Shown here piece by piece: positions 46,106 to 59,127 of a stretch of 64,000 nt of DNA. The position numbers and the translations under genes are program-made. The stretch comes from Membranipora membranacea. Its lineage: Eukaryota; Bryozoa; Gymnolaemata; Cheilostomatida; Membraniporidae. The notes below the pieces were generated by a model. It worked only from the letters and a program-made list of their open reading frames with translations. It was not told where the DNA came from and searched no databases. The stretch lies in NCBI GenBank assembly GCA_914767715.1, contig OU612071.1:27585681-27649680 (forward strand), read 5' to 3'. Positions within the stretch are counted from its first letter, which is position 1, and each line of letters begins with the position of its first letter.

Positions 46106-46590
46106 ATGCTGACTGATGCTAGAAACAGTGGTGTATATTAGCACTCATATTAGCTCAGTGTGTAGAGCGTCTGCCTAATAATCACTGTTAATAAGATTGT
46201 TGTGGGTTCGAATCCCTTCGGGGTCAGTTTTTTTTCAAATGGGTGCTTTATAACTGGAGCATTTTTACCGTAATCTTCTACTGCTATTGAGTTGTTTTCT
46301 GAAAGTACCCAACAGCTCAGTGAGCCATTGAAATACCTCTCTGCTTGCACTATTTTGCTACCGATATGCAAAAATTTCCGTGGTGGGAGGGCGCTTAAGC
46401 GCCCCTCCCACACCCTCCCCGCCACGCCTACGCCGTGTGGATCGGGCTATGCCCGATCATAATGCTCATCTCTAAAATGTCAGTGAGTGAAATTTTTAGA
46501 ATATACGCCCCTGGCTAGAAAACATACTTGGTGTCAAAGCATGCAGTATTAATACTGATTATTGGCATAGTCTTAATCTACGCTCCTTGG
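46106..46590 (+). mobile_element. tRNA-headed insertion with palindromic tail
   Basis: It interrupts R2-R1 homology. The head has an A box TAGCTCAGTGTG at 46151 and a B box GGTTCGAATCCC at 46206-46217, then GTTTTTTTTC, a Pol III terminator-like T run. The tail has near-perfect palindromes at 46384-46410 (around GCGCTTAAGCGC) and 46440-46458 (around TAT). A composite SINE-like element is the simplest reading. Confidence 0.55.
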
Positions 46591-47529
46591 GATTTTTGAG
46601 ATTGAATGGCTCTGAGCAAGGATTTAGCTCTGAATGCTATGGTATGTGGGTAAAATGAGGCAAAGGTAAATCTATTGTAAACCTGGTATACATTCATTAC
46701 CTGTCTACAAAGGAGCTCTTGATGTTAAACTTTATCATTCCCAGCCATCTCAGTTATATGGTGTACAGGAAGCAATTGTGGCATTTTTCACTCTCACTCT
46801 TGGATGGTAGTTCCCTAGCAGGTGTTTGCACTAGTACAGATAGTATTTAAATGTTAGGCTAGTGACAAGACAACAACGTTTACAGTAATACATTTTAAGC
46901 TGTCAGCTTGTGTGCCACAAGCAGGGAGGTTAGCCTTTAACAGGCATAAGGACTTAATTACCTCAATATTCCTTGTCAAAACTTTTAATTATCGAATTAA
47001 TTGTCGCTGGTAGTTAATCCTACACACACATCCCATTGCACTTGTAACAAGTCATCATGACACACTTGTGGAATTAGAGAGACAGGATGTCATCGTAAGC
47101 TGACCTAACTTCCTGTCTTTTGCCGCTGATAATGAATGCGGTGAGTTTTTAATTTTGCGAATGTACATGTTTACAATGATGGTTGTTTTGGTGAAAGTAC
47201 AATCATGATCATTCTTTGACAGAAGAGTGAGGGGGCGGGAAGTTTTAACCTTTTATGAAAAATACTAGATGGTTGACCAAATTCCATTTGTATATTTTCA
47301 TCAAATAATTTCACCAAACTCTGCTTCCAAGCTCATCATAGTACAGAGTAACTATGCCAAAAATGAGATTGCTTGGCAAAAAAATCTCTTGCGCCCTTAT
47401 TATCCGGTGTTTCATTGATTTTCCTCTGCTACTTGGTCAACTACAAGAGCTGAGCCCGATACAACATACAGTGGTTGTATCTGGCTCAGCTCTTAATAAT
47501 CTGCTGCTAGCTCATTACGATAATCTGCG
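46591..47529. other. R1/R2 element interior and hairpin
   Basis: 46591-46655 matches (inverted) the DNA between R1 and R2 at 14520-14610. The rest shows no gene. At 47446-47493 there is a hairpin with arms AGAGCTGAGCC and GGCTCAGCTCT plus an inner ATACAAC/GTTGTAT pair. Confidence 0.55.
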
Positions 47530-47875
47530 TGTTTACCCAAAGGGTTAACCATTTTTAAATCTACAGGTACCTTTTAAGTTCTGTGCAGGTTGCCTATGAA
47601 TGCCAATGTCAACGAAATTAACATTCTGACTGGCTTATCTTGATTATGACTTCATGGGTAAACAGCTTGGATAACAACAATACATCCAATTATGCTTGAA
47701 CTCAGCTGCTTGGCTAAGATGTTGATGTCAAGTAAAAGGTAAACAATTGGCAAATAGACACTGAGAATCTTGTTCAATTCAATAAGCTAATCCCATTGAA
47801 AGTGATCAGGCAGATTAAAATTACTTTGTAGCCATTGAATGCATGCATTGAAAAGTTTGGTATGTTGAAAGTTCT
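47530..47875 (+). repeat. Dispersed repeat R1, third copy
   Basis: Matches 12755-13035 and, inverted, 14222-14515. It is the longest of the three, extending to GTTCTTTCAACC. Confidence 0.8.
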
Positions 47876-50800
47876 TTCAACCTAAAGGTTTATCAATGAA
47901 TATCAAGACTGATTTCACCAACCTACTCCAGATTAATACAAATTTCAACTTAAAAGGTTTAATTTTTTTAGCATTTAATTTCAAATCAATTGCATGTAAT
48001 TGAGTGAAACAACATCGATGCATCAGTTCCATGTGGTCTACCAAATACATTTCCTAGAAGTTTCGACCATTACGACAGGATTTCCACAATGCAGCTATAG
48101 TCTGGAGTTCCAATCAAGGAGTACTTTTTCGAGCAATGATACTACCATGGTGATGATTATAGCAAGGAGGGTTCAATATTAGCAAAGTTTATGCAAGCAG
48201 TGCCATCGTACTATAATCCTCTATCAGTTGGTAAGCTGCTTTGTACTAATTTCTAAAAATTATTAAACTGCCTTGTACTAACTATTAACCAGGATAGTAG
48301 TCTTGGACCTCACTAACCAAAAAATGTGTACTAGCAGCACCGATTCCCACCTAACTGCAACCCTCTATGAGCCATAAGAAGCTTAACACAGGGATAAACC
48401 GACTTGTAAATTTGCCTGCCATTGCTAAACACAATGCCTGAGAAACCATTCTGTGATCAATGAAGAGGGAGTTCATTGCTGTGATCAAACCTCAATATGT
48501 ATGTGTGCGCTATACAAATGACACTTCTTGTTTCGGACATACAGAGGTAGACCGACCCTCTCACCAACCTCAACCGGACTCACCCACACAGTTCAGTGAC
48601 AACCGACAACCAAATGTATCATGTAATGATATATGACAAGATGTAAGATCAGTGCATCAACATGAACCTAGTGCTCAGCCTATTTGTCGAGTGATGAACC
48701 TTTTGATCATGTTTTGGAAATGAATTGAAAGCTGTTTATTTTAAAAAACAAGTCGTACTCATTGTACTCTTAAATATAACTAATATACATGTTAATCCAC
48801 AGGAGGAAAACCTGCATTGAACTAAAGTTCACTGATACCTGAATAGGATGCAAAGCATTGGAATGAAAAATTATGAATAATCGACGAGGTGAGAACAATA
48901 AACTGTCCAAAAAAAAATTGAATCAGTAGAAAATACTAAAAAGTTTAGATGTTATTCTTGCATATGTTAACCCACAAAACATTGGCATTCACAATCAACA
49001 ACCCTAGAAGGCCTCCTGCGATTGTCAACAGGATTATAAAATACCATTAGGCGCAAGAAATGCCCTAAAGTCAATTGATATATCAATACAAATGTGAACA
49101 CTGAACAGCTTGAAACTTTGATAAAATGAGAGCATGTGCCCACCCCTATCAATTATCATATGGGGAAAGTTTATGTGGCACTACTTTTTGATCTATCGAT
49201 TCAACAGTGTGCAGTGACAACATAGTGCTGCGCAGATATAAGAGTGTGACTTTTGTGACAGCTCACTATCGGAGGAGGTGCTTATGGTGCATATTTGATG
49301 TGTCATGACTGGTGTCCGCTCTAAACCACCATGAGTCTCAATTATAGTCTGAAAAGAAGAAAAATGTATATCAATCACCGTGTCATACTTTCAGAGCGAT
49401 TGTGGCTAAATTAGGGGGAGGGTGTCAACGTGTCGCTGGCTAAAGTATCCTCAATTTGATATATTTGGTATATTCGATATTTACCGCAACCCATCACCAA
49501 AAAAAACTATATATAATACGCGTCTAAGTGATGTAGCAACAATCATGAATCAGAGGATTACATTGTTTGACATAATAATTTTGCTGGTGACTCCCAAAAT
49601 ATTGATAGATAAGCATTGGTGATCATTCAAGCCCATACATACCTTGGGTGGGGGGGGGGGGGGGGGGGGGGGTATTTGTCCCTGGTGTCTTCACAACTTC
49701 AGTTCCAAGTGTAACAAAGAGAGCATCAGCAGAGTGTGCTTCTTTGAAGCTGGAGTTATTGGTGGTGGGTGACAAGGTGTGAGAAAACTGCTGAGTATGA
49801 TGCTCTGTCGTATATCTTCTGAGTCACTGTCCCCATTCTACGTTCACTCCTCCAAATAGTAAAACTGTAAAAAATAATCTTGTATGTAGAAATTTCATGA
49901 TGTGAAGTCAAAAAAACGGTAAGATTGTTGTAGAAAAAAATTATGTGCGGAGTTTGGGACACCATATATGAGTATATCTGTGAGAAATGACCTCCTGACA
50001 GCTATCTATTGTATGCCGTCTATAGAATATGATGAAGCTATGACTGTCCACTAAACTCCGAATTGAGATGTATGTAGGCCCACGCGGCCACATCAAAACA
50101 GCACTTTTTGAAGTACCATACTATCACAAAAGACAAAAGTATGCAAAGCGAAAGCAGATATAATATATATAAGCTCAGTGTCAGGCCCAAGGTGAAACAA
50201 CATTAGCAAATGCTCACTCCGATGGTTTGTTCAAAAGCTTCAGGTGTCATACAATAACCCCCCCCCCCCCCTAATTCCCTTCTAACAGAGGCACTGTTGA
50301 AGTTTAGATCAGAGTACACAATATGACGCAAAAATCATGGCTCAGAATAATTCATTTTAGCAATCAGGAGTGGGGAAACTTTTCAATATGGAGTAGCGTT
50401 GGTTGGGTGGTTGGCGATCAATAATGATAAGTTGGTTGGATGAAGACATATTTCTTCTTTCTTTGATCCAGAACCATTACAAGTTCTGTGATAAATGCCT
50501 ACATTTCAAGTTCCTCCAATTTTACTGGTGACACCAGAAGCGAATCCAAATGCAGAAATATTGGATAAAACGATAGGGATAATGACATAACATACACTGT
50601 GACATTGCATTGACTAGATTGGAAAGCAAGCACTATGTGCTCGACATCTACTTGACTCTTTGTTAGGTTATTTACTGAGCATGGTGACAAAAAGTAAAAC
50701 ATTCTCTACCTCAAGAAAAATTTTAATCTAATTTGCATATATTTGGAGCTGCTCCCCCTCCAGCCATCAACACAAGACAACATCGTTTTACTTGGATTTT

Positions 50801-52193
50801 ACTAGGATTGGAGCAACCGGAAATGCAGGGGTGAAAATATTTTAATTGACATACAACTTATATTATAATCATGTGGGAATTTGCCAACAGCATTTACAGC
50901 CATGCTTTTTTTATTGTTATTCAGCAGACTGTTAGTACTGCAATGGTTGTCTGCACTTAGTTTTTGTAATAGAGGTGAACTCCGAAGGCACTTGGGTGCC
51001 TTTCTCAAGAATTGGATGTGACAACCCTGTCACAACCATCCAATGAGCTCATTAAAACCCAAGTATCTTAAAACTTTGAACGTGAGGTCACCCACTGGAA
51101 GTTAATGTCAAGTGACGGAGTTGAGAAAATGTTGGCTAGCCATAATTTTATTACTTCAAGCCATTTTCTCGAAATGCAAACTTTTCCTATTGAACTAACA
51201 TTACTCCACTAGAGTGATCCCATCATTGAAAGTGGGGTCCAATGGTATTGAAGTAACTCACCGTTTAATCTTCTGGCAATTTCTGGCGGGAAGCCATGGT
51301 TTATTAGCTACTGAATACCATCAAATCATCTTCTGATCTAAAACATCATATTATATATATATACGGGTGTGAATATTGAGTTTTTTGAGATATTCATATA
51401 TCACTCTAAATACAATAGGACGATAAACTTGATCTTACATAATATTCAGGATAGTTGTCTAAAGATGATTTGCAGTAAATTACTCCTCTAGCGGAGTAGG
51501 GAGTCTATATGAAGAAATGAGAGCAAATGTTAGCTTGCTTTAAATGTAGCTATTTGTGAATTTTCCCTGCTGCAAATACTTAACTCTCTTAGGGTATACA
51601 CAATGTTACATTGACTGCCAGCAACTCACATTTCGGCATATATTATATAACATATTGACTATGGACCAATTGTTTCCCCTGAAACAGCTGAGGTCGGCTC
51701 AACAAATATGAATGGCTGAGGATGAATTTTTTTCGCAATTCTTAGTTTTGGATTTTTTTACCAGATGTATTATTACTGATGAAAACTGTGTAAGCCCTCT
51801 TTCTTTCACCCTATCTAGATATGAAGTTAGGGCACTGAGATCATTGCATTTGGAGCCGGATTCTAATATTTTAACAAATTACAAATAACACAACACTTAA
51901 AATCCAAAATCACAATCTGATCGCTCACCAGGTGAGTGAGCAATACCTGCTAGGGCTCTCACTTTCAAATCGTTCAGTCAATGATTGAACTATATACATT
52001 CTGAGCGAGCGATTTGGGAGTGATTTTGTCTAATTGAAAGACCAAGTGGGCAATAATTTCGAGTGATGCGATAGTGATAAATTGCTTTAGTAAAGTATCG
52101 CTCTTTCTAATTGAAAGACACCCCTGATTGGCAAACTACTGAAGGCTACTAGTAGTGATAATAACTAACAGTTACTAGCTAGACTTCTTAGTT
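47876..52193. other. No confident gene
   Basis: Includes a run of 23 G at 49650-49672 and 14 C at 50258-50271. A short open piece at about 51247-51310 (minus) ends at a GTGAGT donor after G-F-P-P-E-I-A-R-R-L-N, a helix-turn-helix-like fragment, too short to name. 51850-51920 resembles 53385-53430 (shared word AAATTACAAATAACACAACA). Confidence 0.45.
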
Positions 52194-52264
52194 AGTCTAC
52201 TCATTCTTCACGACTGAGTAGTAGAGTACTACTCTACTACTCAGTCGTGAAGAATGAGTAGACT
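52194..52264. repeat. Perfect 71-bp palindrome
   Basis: Two 35-base arms (AGTCTACTCATTCTTCACG start) pair without mismatch around the single base C at 52229. The left flank and half of the arm are related to 55350-55460, where the palindrome is not formed. Confidence 0.95.
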
Positions 52265-52848
52265 TACAGAGTAGTGTGAGAGTAGCTTACCACTTTATCT
52301 GATGAATACTTGTTCTTCCTACACTAACTGCCTTCAAGTTGTTTGACGCGGTAGTCAAATGTCAATAGGTGCCAACATCCTGCTAATCCAATGCCTCAGG
52401 TACGTTCTAAAATGTAAGGTACAGTAATCAAAATCAAGCAGATATAATGTTCATAAAAAGTTCCATAGAGGAGTAAAGTATTCATAGGAGGAAATTTTCT
52501 TCATTTTGCGCAGGCTTGAAAAAGCTAACTTCAAGAGTAGCAAACATACGCCCACCCTTTTTTTCTTTTTATGGACTTCAACCTTCACTAGCCAAAATTT
52601 AATGCTAGCTTACATTAAGTCATCTCAAGACTAGCTAAACTAAACTTTAGCTAATACTTACTCCCAAGGCTATACGTTTAGTTGACTATAAATTAGAAAC
52701 AAGTTTTATGCTGTTTAATTTTTTTTAGGGCCTGTGACCTAGAATTACCCACACACCAACATATGTTGGGAAGTTAAATGCCCCATGATAACCACAATCG
52801 AACAATTGACAATACTTTAAGAGACAGATTTCATTATCATTTCATTCA

Positions 52849-52956
52849 CCCCCCCCCCCCCTTCATTCACCTGCAATCTACCTTATCAAACTAATTAGTT
52901 AACCACTAATTAGGTTGATAAGGTAGATAGCAGGTGAAGGGAGGGAGGGAGGGGGG
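52849..52956. repeat. Hairpin with C-run and G-quadruplex-type run
   Basis: Inverted arms CACCTGC, TCTACCTTATCAA and AATTAGT around TAACC (52868-52936). The outer parts are a 13-base C run (52849-52861) and GGGAGGGAGGGAGGGGGG (52939-52956), which fit a G4 consensus. It looks like a small MITE. Confidence 0.75.
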
Positions 52957-53117
52957 TCTTTCAATGAGTATGAGATATGGTTACCAATTAGGCTACCGAT
53001 GGTATCCTTGATTTGGACAATCAAATACAAATGATCACTGCGCCAGGGTAGCGAAGAGTATATCATGACCCATCATGAATCATAATAATGTAACTATTTG
53101 ACACTCAGACACTCACT

Positions 53118-54149
53118 CGGTTCATCAAGATTTCTCAGGACAGAATTCAAACCACCAAAGGTTCTGATGCGTAACTCTGCCATTATCATGCCATACTGAA
53201 TCAGTCTTTCTCCTGTATTCTCTGCAACAAATATTTAGTTGATGATGTGATAAAGTATGAATATAATACATTCCAATGTCCTAAGTACATTATTTGCATT
53301 CAAATTATTTGCAGTCTTATAACAAGGCTTTGCTGCTACAAGGTTCATCCCTGGACCCTTCAACTTTCTCTGCATTGAGAGCCTGATTCTAGCATGTTGC
53401 CAAATTACAAATAACACAACACTTAAAGACCTGGTTAAATCTACAATCCCTATGATGGAAACAGATTTGCCAGCCGTTGGTGAAGAAGTTTGTGAAATTT
53501 TATATCTGGTGTCTTGGAATGGAAACACTCGATCTATAGGTTTGATCAGCACATAACGCCAGCAAATTTGTAACTAAAATGATCATTCAAGATAATGAGC
53601 TGTGGCAAGGAGGGTGGAATATAGGGAAGAGGTGACTTGATGTTGCGAGATGGGATGAGTTGTTCCCTCCATGAAAAAAAGAGCACAACTCTGATAGTCA
53701 CTGAACTCCTAATTACACTAACTGGCCGGCTTCAATAAAAAATTCTTGCCGAGGCCTGCCAGTGTTCAAGCAGTTTTTACCAAATTTATGCCATGATACT
53801 TCAACGATTACACCGACGCAATTATCATCAGTTAGCCTACACATATCACCTGACATTTATATCATTATATTACTAACGATGCTCGATGCAAGTGTAACAA
53901 TGGAGATATCGATGCTTATAACCCCAGCCATCTCAAGCATTTCTGGGCCAGTTCCCTGCTGCAACTTAATCAAATTTTACAACCGAAATTGAAAATTTGA
54001 TTGTCTGCTTACCTGTTTGAATTGAGTAAGCTGAACGACTATTGATACTACGAGTTGTATCACATCTGCTATAAACCACCCAAACACTCTCTTCTTCATT
54101 GTACTGTTCTCAGTACTATTCTGCGGTCTGTGTTGCTTTACAATGTAGA
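53118..54149 (-). CDS. Candidate exons of a membrane-protein-like gene
   Basis: On the minus strand, 54149-54013 is open between TTTTAG and GTAAGC and encodes F-G-W-F-I-A-D-V-I-Q-L-V-V-S-I-V-V. 53958-53878 (27 codons, TTGCAG to GTTAGT) continues in phase 0 with hydrophobic A-G-V-I-S-I-D-I-S-I-V. Farther on, about 53450-53340 encodes V-V-L-F-V-I-W-Q-H-A-R-I-R-L, and 53225-53119 is open from TGCAG to GTGAGT. Only the first junction is phase-consistent; the others I could not join. Hydrophobic segments followed by basic residues suggest membrane spans. Gene, pseudogene or repeat-borne coding cannot be separated. Confidence 0.35.
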
Positions 54150-55329
54150 CTAAAATACAAAAAAATCTGCAATCAAAAGGAGTCATTTCTTTTATCTAGG
54201 CCTATCTACTTTTTTCCCAAGTTAACAAGACGAATAATTAAACCAGCGTTATACTCTAGAGAGCTAGTACCGCTACAACACTTGAATACACCATTCTATC
54301 GATGAAGATTTACATTTGGGAAACTTTTGCAATTGTGTGCAAGCTGGCAATGGTCTAGTTTCTCTCAGTAACCAATTTCTCTACTCTCCAACTACAGACC
54401 ACTATAACCAATGGTTGTCAGTGGTTGACCTTGAATTAAGGCGAAGTACATGCTTGCAACTCAAAGAGCCCACACATGTAATATTATATGCAATCCGCCC
54501 CCCTCCCCGATCACTGCTTATTATAATGAAATGACCACTGTGACGCAGTTGAGACTCTGTACAGCCAACAAATCATTTGAATTCAATACCATTGGCAAAA
54601 GGCAAGGTCTGCACTGGTTTCCTTCCTCTGGTGATCGGGGTTGGTATATTCTTTATTACATTATAGACCAGGGAATATTTCAATTAGCATGAGCTGTGCT
54701 TTGTAAACCAAAAGATCGTTACAACTTAAATGCTCAATATCCTCGCTCCTTAGATAAATTTGTCCGCAAATAGTTCACACAAGAGTGAGCATAGTTCAAT
54801 TGATTAGTGGCCAATTCTCGAACGAAGCTAAAAGCAGGTCGCGCCTACTAAGCTAGATGATGATGTACCACTTGGTCTTATATGCGCATGCTTGATCAGT
54901 AAATAAAGTGTATACTAATATGTATATAGTTTTGCTGTTTGTATTTAAGGGTGACCCCACCAGTCTCAGACAGTTGGGAATGGTTGACATAAAGCAATAA
55001 TGATCCGTCAGTTGCGCCGAGGCAAAGCCTATGCACACACTTTATACAAATACAAGACCCAGCCTACATAGGCTGTAGTGTAGTTGTAGTAAAGAGAGGG
55101 GGCATTTCCTTACAATGTAAAGTATGTAGGCCTACATGTAGCCATAGTAGATTAGCAATAACAGTTCTAGACAATTAGTTGCACGAGAGTTGCCCACCTA
55201 AACATGCCACCACCAACAAACAACAAAGCGAGGAGTAAGGAGTAAACTCCTTGGACTTGTATGAGCCTTCCCCCCCCTCTTACAACTCTTAGGAGTCCTT
55301 CTCCTTGCTTGATATTTCACTGCACATGT

Positions 55330-55460
55330 ACATTGGACTGGTACCATTGGTAAACTACAGAAAGCTACTAGTAGTGATAGTAACTAACAGTTACTAGCTA
55401 GACTTCTTAGTTAGTCTACTCATTTTTCACTCACAACTGAGTAGTAGAATAGTAGTGTAC
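55330..55460. repeat. Second copy of the 52.1 kb palindrome flank
   Basis: GCTACTAGTAGTGATA, CTAACAGTTACTAGCTAGAC and the stretch TTCTTAGTTAGTCTACTCAT are shared with 52130-52205. It continues with TCACAACTGAGTAGTAGAATAG but lacks the return arm. Confidence 0.7.
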
Positions 55461-56397
55461 CAAATATAAATACTAAATAACATTTATTTACCTGAGAGCT
55501 ACAACAGGGAGAATGGCTACAACAAATTGATTCAATCAAGTCCATTCACAGCTGTTCTAATTTCATTCTTCTTCTTCTTGTGAAGCTGAGTTGGCTCATC
55601 ATCTCTTCATCGTGGTCTTATGTGTCTGTGAAGTAACTGATTGGTGCCACTGAGTCTGACTGCTGTTCAGAAAGTTGACTACTAGCAATATCGATAACTA
55701 ACTCAGTGTTCCCCAACACAGATGTTGTAATCAGTATGAAGTTATTGAACAGGCCAATAAGAAAAAAGTAAGATGTAATGGGCCAATCATATCAAAGCCT
55801 GTGAAAATTCGAAGAGAGAGGGCAACTCTTCATTTTGGAAGGGTTTAACGTGAGAGGGCAACTCCCAACCAGTTACCTTATTACCCTGGAGTTGTGTGTG
55901 TCAAAGCTCTTGATTGTCAAAATGGGCTGTACCTGTGTGCATTCAGCACATGGATTTCCGATGGAGTGAAAGATGAATCGGCATGGTAGTGGAATGTGAA
56001 GGACATGGTAATGGATGGTCTGTATGACTGGATCAGAGAAGTGATGGAGTAGAATAATAAGCCTTAAATTAAGTTTAAAAATATGACATATTGAAATTGA
56101 AACTTGAGAGGGGAGGGATGCATTCAATTAATAGACAACCATAAAAACAAAAAGAAACTGCATTCCTCATGTATTTAGTGGCATGAATCACCTTCATAGT
56201 TAAACGATCTATAAAATTTTAATAACTTAAAGGGACCGTTGCATCAGAAACTCCCTGTACCAAGGGTTGGGCAGTAGATAGTTATTGCCCATGGCTTTCT
56301 ATTTAACCCAAGTGATATGTCTGGTTCATACTTGCCAAGTAATATATAAATACAAAATAGGGAGATTCCATTTTACGGTGATACTGCATCACAACGT
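55461..56397. other. No gene recognised
   Basis: Short frames only; CTTCTTCTTCTTG run near 55568. Confidence 0.45.
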
Positions 56398-56500
56398 GGT
56401 GCTTCGAGGGTGCGAAGCACCCGAGTCACCCACCTGGGGGTTTTGGGGGCGGTGTGAGCCCCCCAACGGGGTACGGGGCGGAGCCCCGTCTGCAGAAGCT
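56398..56500. repeat. GC-rich palindromic island
   Basis: GGTGCTTCG pairs with CGAAGCACC at 56398-56421, and ACGGGGCGGAGCCCCGT is at 56473-56489. It is strongly GC-rich in an AT-rich region, like tails of some marine-invertebrate short mobile elements; that comparison is from memory. Confidence 0.6.
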
Positions 56501-56631
56501 CCGTGAGCGTTTCCAGCCACTAGGAAGGGCTAAAAAGGTATATTTGACCCCAAATAATTTTTATATTTGTACTAGTACTAAAATATCAAACTGAGGTGAA
56601 ATACACTTTAGACAATTACAATCAATCCATG

Positions 56632-56726
56632 GGCCCCTGGGACTCTTACATACATGCCTCTACATTGTCAATGTCCAGTATCAAACACCCCATTGGCAAA
56701 GTAGAGGCATTTAAGTCCCAGGGGCC
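56632..56726. repeat. Small hairpin element
   Basis: GGCCCCTGGGACT at the left and AGTCCCAGGGGCC at the right are perfect inverted copies. A second inner pair ATGCCTCTAC/GTAGAGGCAT follows. About 95 bp in all. Confidence 0.8.
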
Positions 56727-57872
56727 TTTGCCTGTCAAGACAGGCTACAAGTGCCCATGCGTCATCAAGATCTGAAAATGTGCTCAGTCACAGACAGTGA
56801 GAATCCAGATAAGGTACTATATTTTTGTTTGACTAACATTAAATATGTTTCTGGACTGTTTTCTCTAAAATCTGGAGGAAATAGTGAGATTTACAAAAAG
56901 TGGGAGGTGGGTGTAAAAATCTGGAGGGTCACGCCTAAATCGGGAAACTTGGCAAGTATGGTCTGGTTAATGACCCTGTGACGTAGGAGGGTCCTTATAT
57001 TATTGCTCATGACTCAAGGCAGTAATAATGAAGGCTGTTCATGCATTGTAGTGATGCTATTGAATTCATACAAATTGTAATATCTCACAAACTAAGTGGG
57101 ATTTCTCCAAATGATCTTCTGTGTCCACTAATTGAAACATTGTCTATCATCTAGAAGTAAAAGATTTTGCTAAACTTTATTTTTTGAGTGACCCAATGGA
57201 ACATTGTTTTGGTATTGCTCATGAATATACTAGGTAATTCAGTTGCTTTCACAGCATGGTCTTTAGATTAGCCAATGATATGTTAGTATTTTGTGTTTGT
57301 CTATTGATGCGCAGTTTTATAGTCTGTTTAGGTAATGAAAGGTATTAGATAGTAAATTCGACACTATATCTATCGATGAGCCGGCAAATTGCTCAAGTGA
57401 TTTTTCAAAGGCTAGGTAAACAACAAATAGTCAACCAGCATGATATGATGCACTACTTTCAATCCGATAATTGATGATATATATGAAAAGCCTTGTTCAA
57501 GCCAAGCAGGTAAGATGTCAAAAGCTGTCAACATACTTAGAAGCCTGTTTACACTCTTATTCTGCATTAGGATAAACACATGGACAGAGCAGCAGCCAAC
57601 CTATACTCTAAGTAAGTATTGAAAATAATATTTGATATGGTAGATTGAATTATTTTTTGTCGAGAAGTATGACACATTGGTATTGTGTCTATGATACAAT
57701 CGGTGCTGCTTTGCAATCAATCCAATAAAAATGCAAACTTGACCAGTAAAAGTAGCTATTTATAGTTTTTGATTGGTGGAACAACAAATGACGGTAAAGC
57801 AAACAACATCCGTGACTCAAGATGTTGGTCTTCCATTTTTTTTTCATCCATCACTGTGTTCTTTCGTGTAGG

Positions 57873-58915
57873 TATGCCAAACAGATGCATTGCAGCAGGT
57901 CGTGACAGCAAGGACGCCTATGTAAACTCTCAACACTTTGGATAAAAGCCACTTCCGTAAGTGTTAATCACAATTTATAATACTTGTGTATTACTTTCCA
58001 TATACAATCCATTAATGCTGTGTTTTGAGTACAAAGCGCTGATTTCTACTAGTGTTGCATTATCATGCAAAAACAGTCACTTTGATCACATTATATAAAA
58101 TGGCATCAGGTATGCCTGTGTATTGTGCGCTTTCGAACAGACAAGACTATTATTATGATTGCTATTATCACATTTTCTGAATTCTGGTTCATTTTTGATT
58201 AGATTGAAGTTAAAAAAAGATGCTATTCCTCGAGCTGGTAAACCCTTCGAAGCCCTGAGCCAGCAGTGCCTGAGCAAGGCAGCGGTAGTACTAGGGCCTC
58301 AAGACGGATTGTAAGAGATATTCTCTCTCCATATTCAAGTTCCAATGCCCAGGCATCTTTTACAGGTACGAATCATAATTTATGTGCTACCCATGATTGT
58401 ACTCTTACTTGATATTGCTCCGATCGAATTGTAAAGAAAATTTGGTAGCGGGAATCAAAATTTCTCTTGTCATGTTTTGACATGGTGTTATCTTAGTGGT
58501 CTTCATCTTGAGCAAAATATCAATTAGTATCTTTGATACTATTATCCATAATAGTAAAATTTATCTGCCATAAGAAAATGATGCCGTTTTGTTTGTTTTA
58601 GTCTCTATAGGGTGCACTGGGTGTGTACTTATAATTCATTTCTATGCAGCAAAATGATTGCACAACCACCCGAATGAAGGTCATGATGAATTGAAAGCAA
58701 CTTTGGAAAATTACAGCGTCTTTGAAACTGTAATGTATCTTTTGATATGATGATAGGAATCAATTATTATACAGGATGGGTGTTCTGAACCAGAATCTGA
58801 CACAGGTGATACAGTCTCTGATATTCTTGCCGATGATGAGTGGTTTCCAGAAGAGATGCAAGACCAGGATGTACAATCTGGGTCAGCATCTCAGCTTTCC
58901 AGATTTCGCAAAATA
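57873..58915 (+). pseudogene. Candidate THAP-like and acidic exons
   Basis: Near 57873, after a GTAG acceptor, M-P-N-R-C-I-A-A-G resembles a THAP domain start, but TAA follows within 23 codons and the zinc ligands cannot be completed. 58775-58915 is exactly 47 open codons between TATACAG and GTGAGT, with acidic D-I-L-A-D-D-E-W-F-P-E-E. 58240-58361 is open and Ser/Pro-rich. THAP proteins are often transposase-derived. The connection of these pieces is inference. Confidence 0.3.
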
Positions 58916-59127
58916 GTGAGTATATTTTCATGGATTTGGCATACTAGAAAATACTACAACCTAAATTTTGGTTGAATAAACTCTAGCAGTTTTGCAGAAT
59001 AGTCCCAGACGATGTTAAGTAATCATCGTCAAAATGTGAATTACTTTACTCAACTCTATTTTAGCAAACTAGGCCACCCAACAGATGAGGCTAATGCGAT
59101 CATCCCAATATCGAAGCTGTTTGATAT

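Noticed and set aside
49650-49672. 23-base G run as a functional G4 element
   Set aside because: A pure homopolymer is most simply slippage or a sequencing feature; there is no gene nearby.
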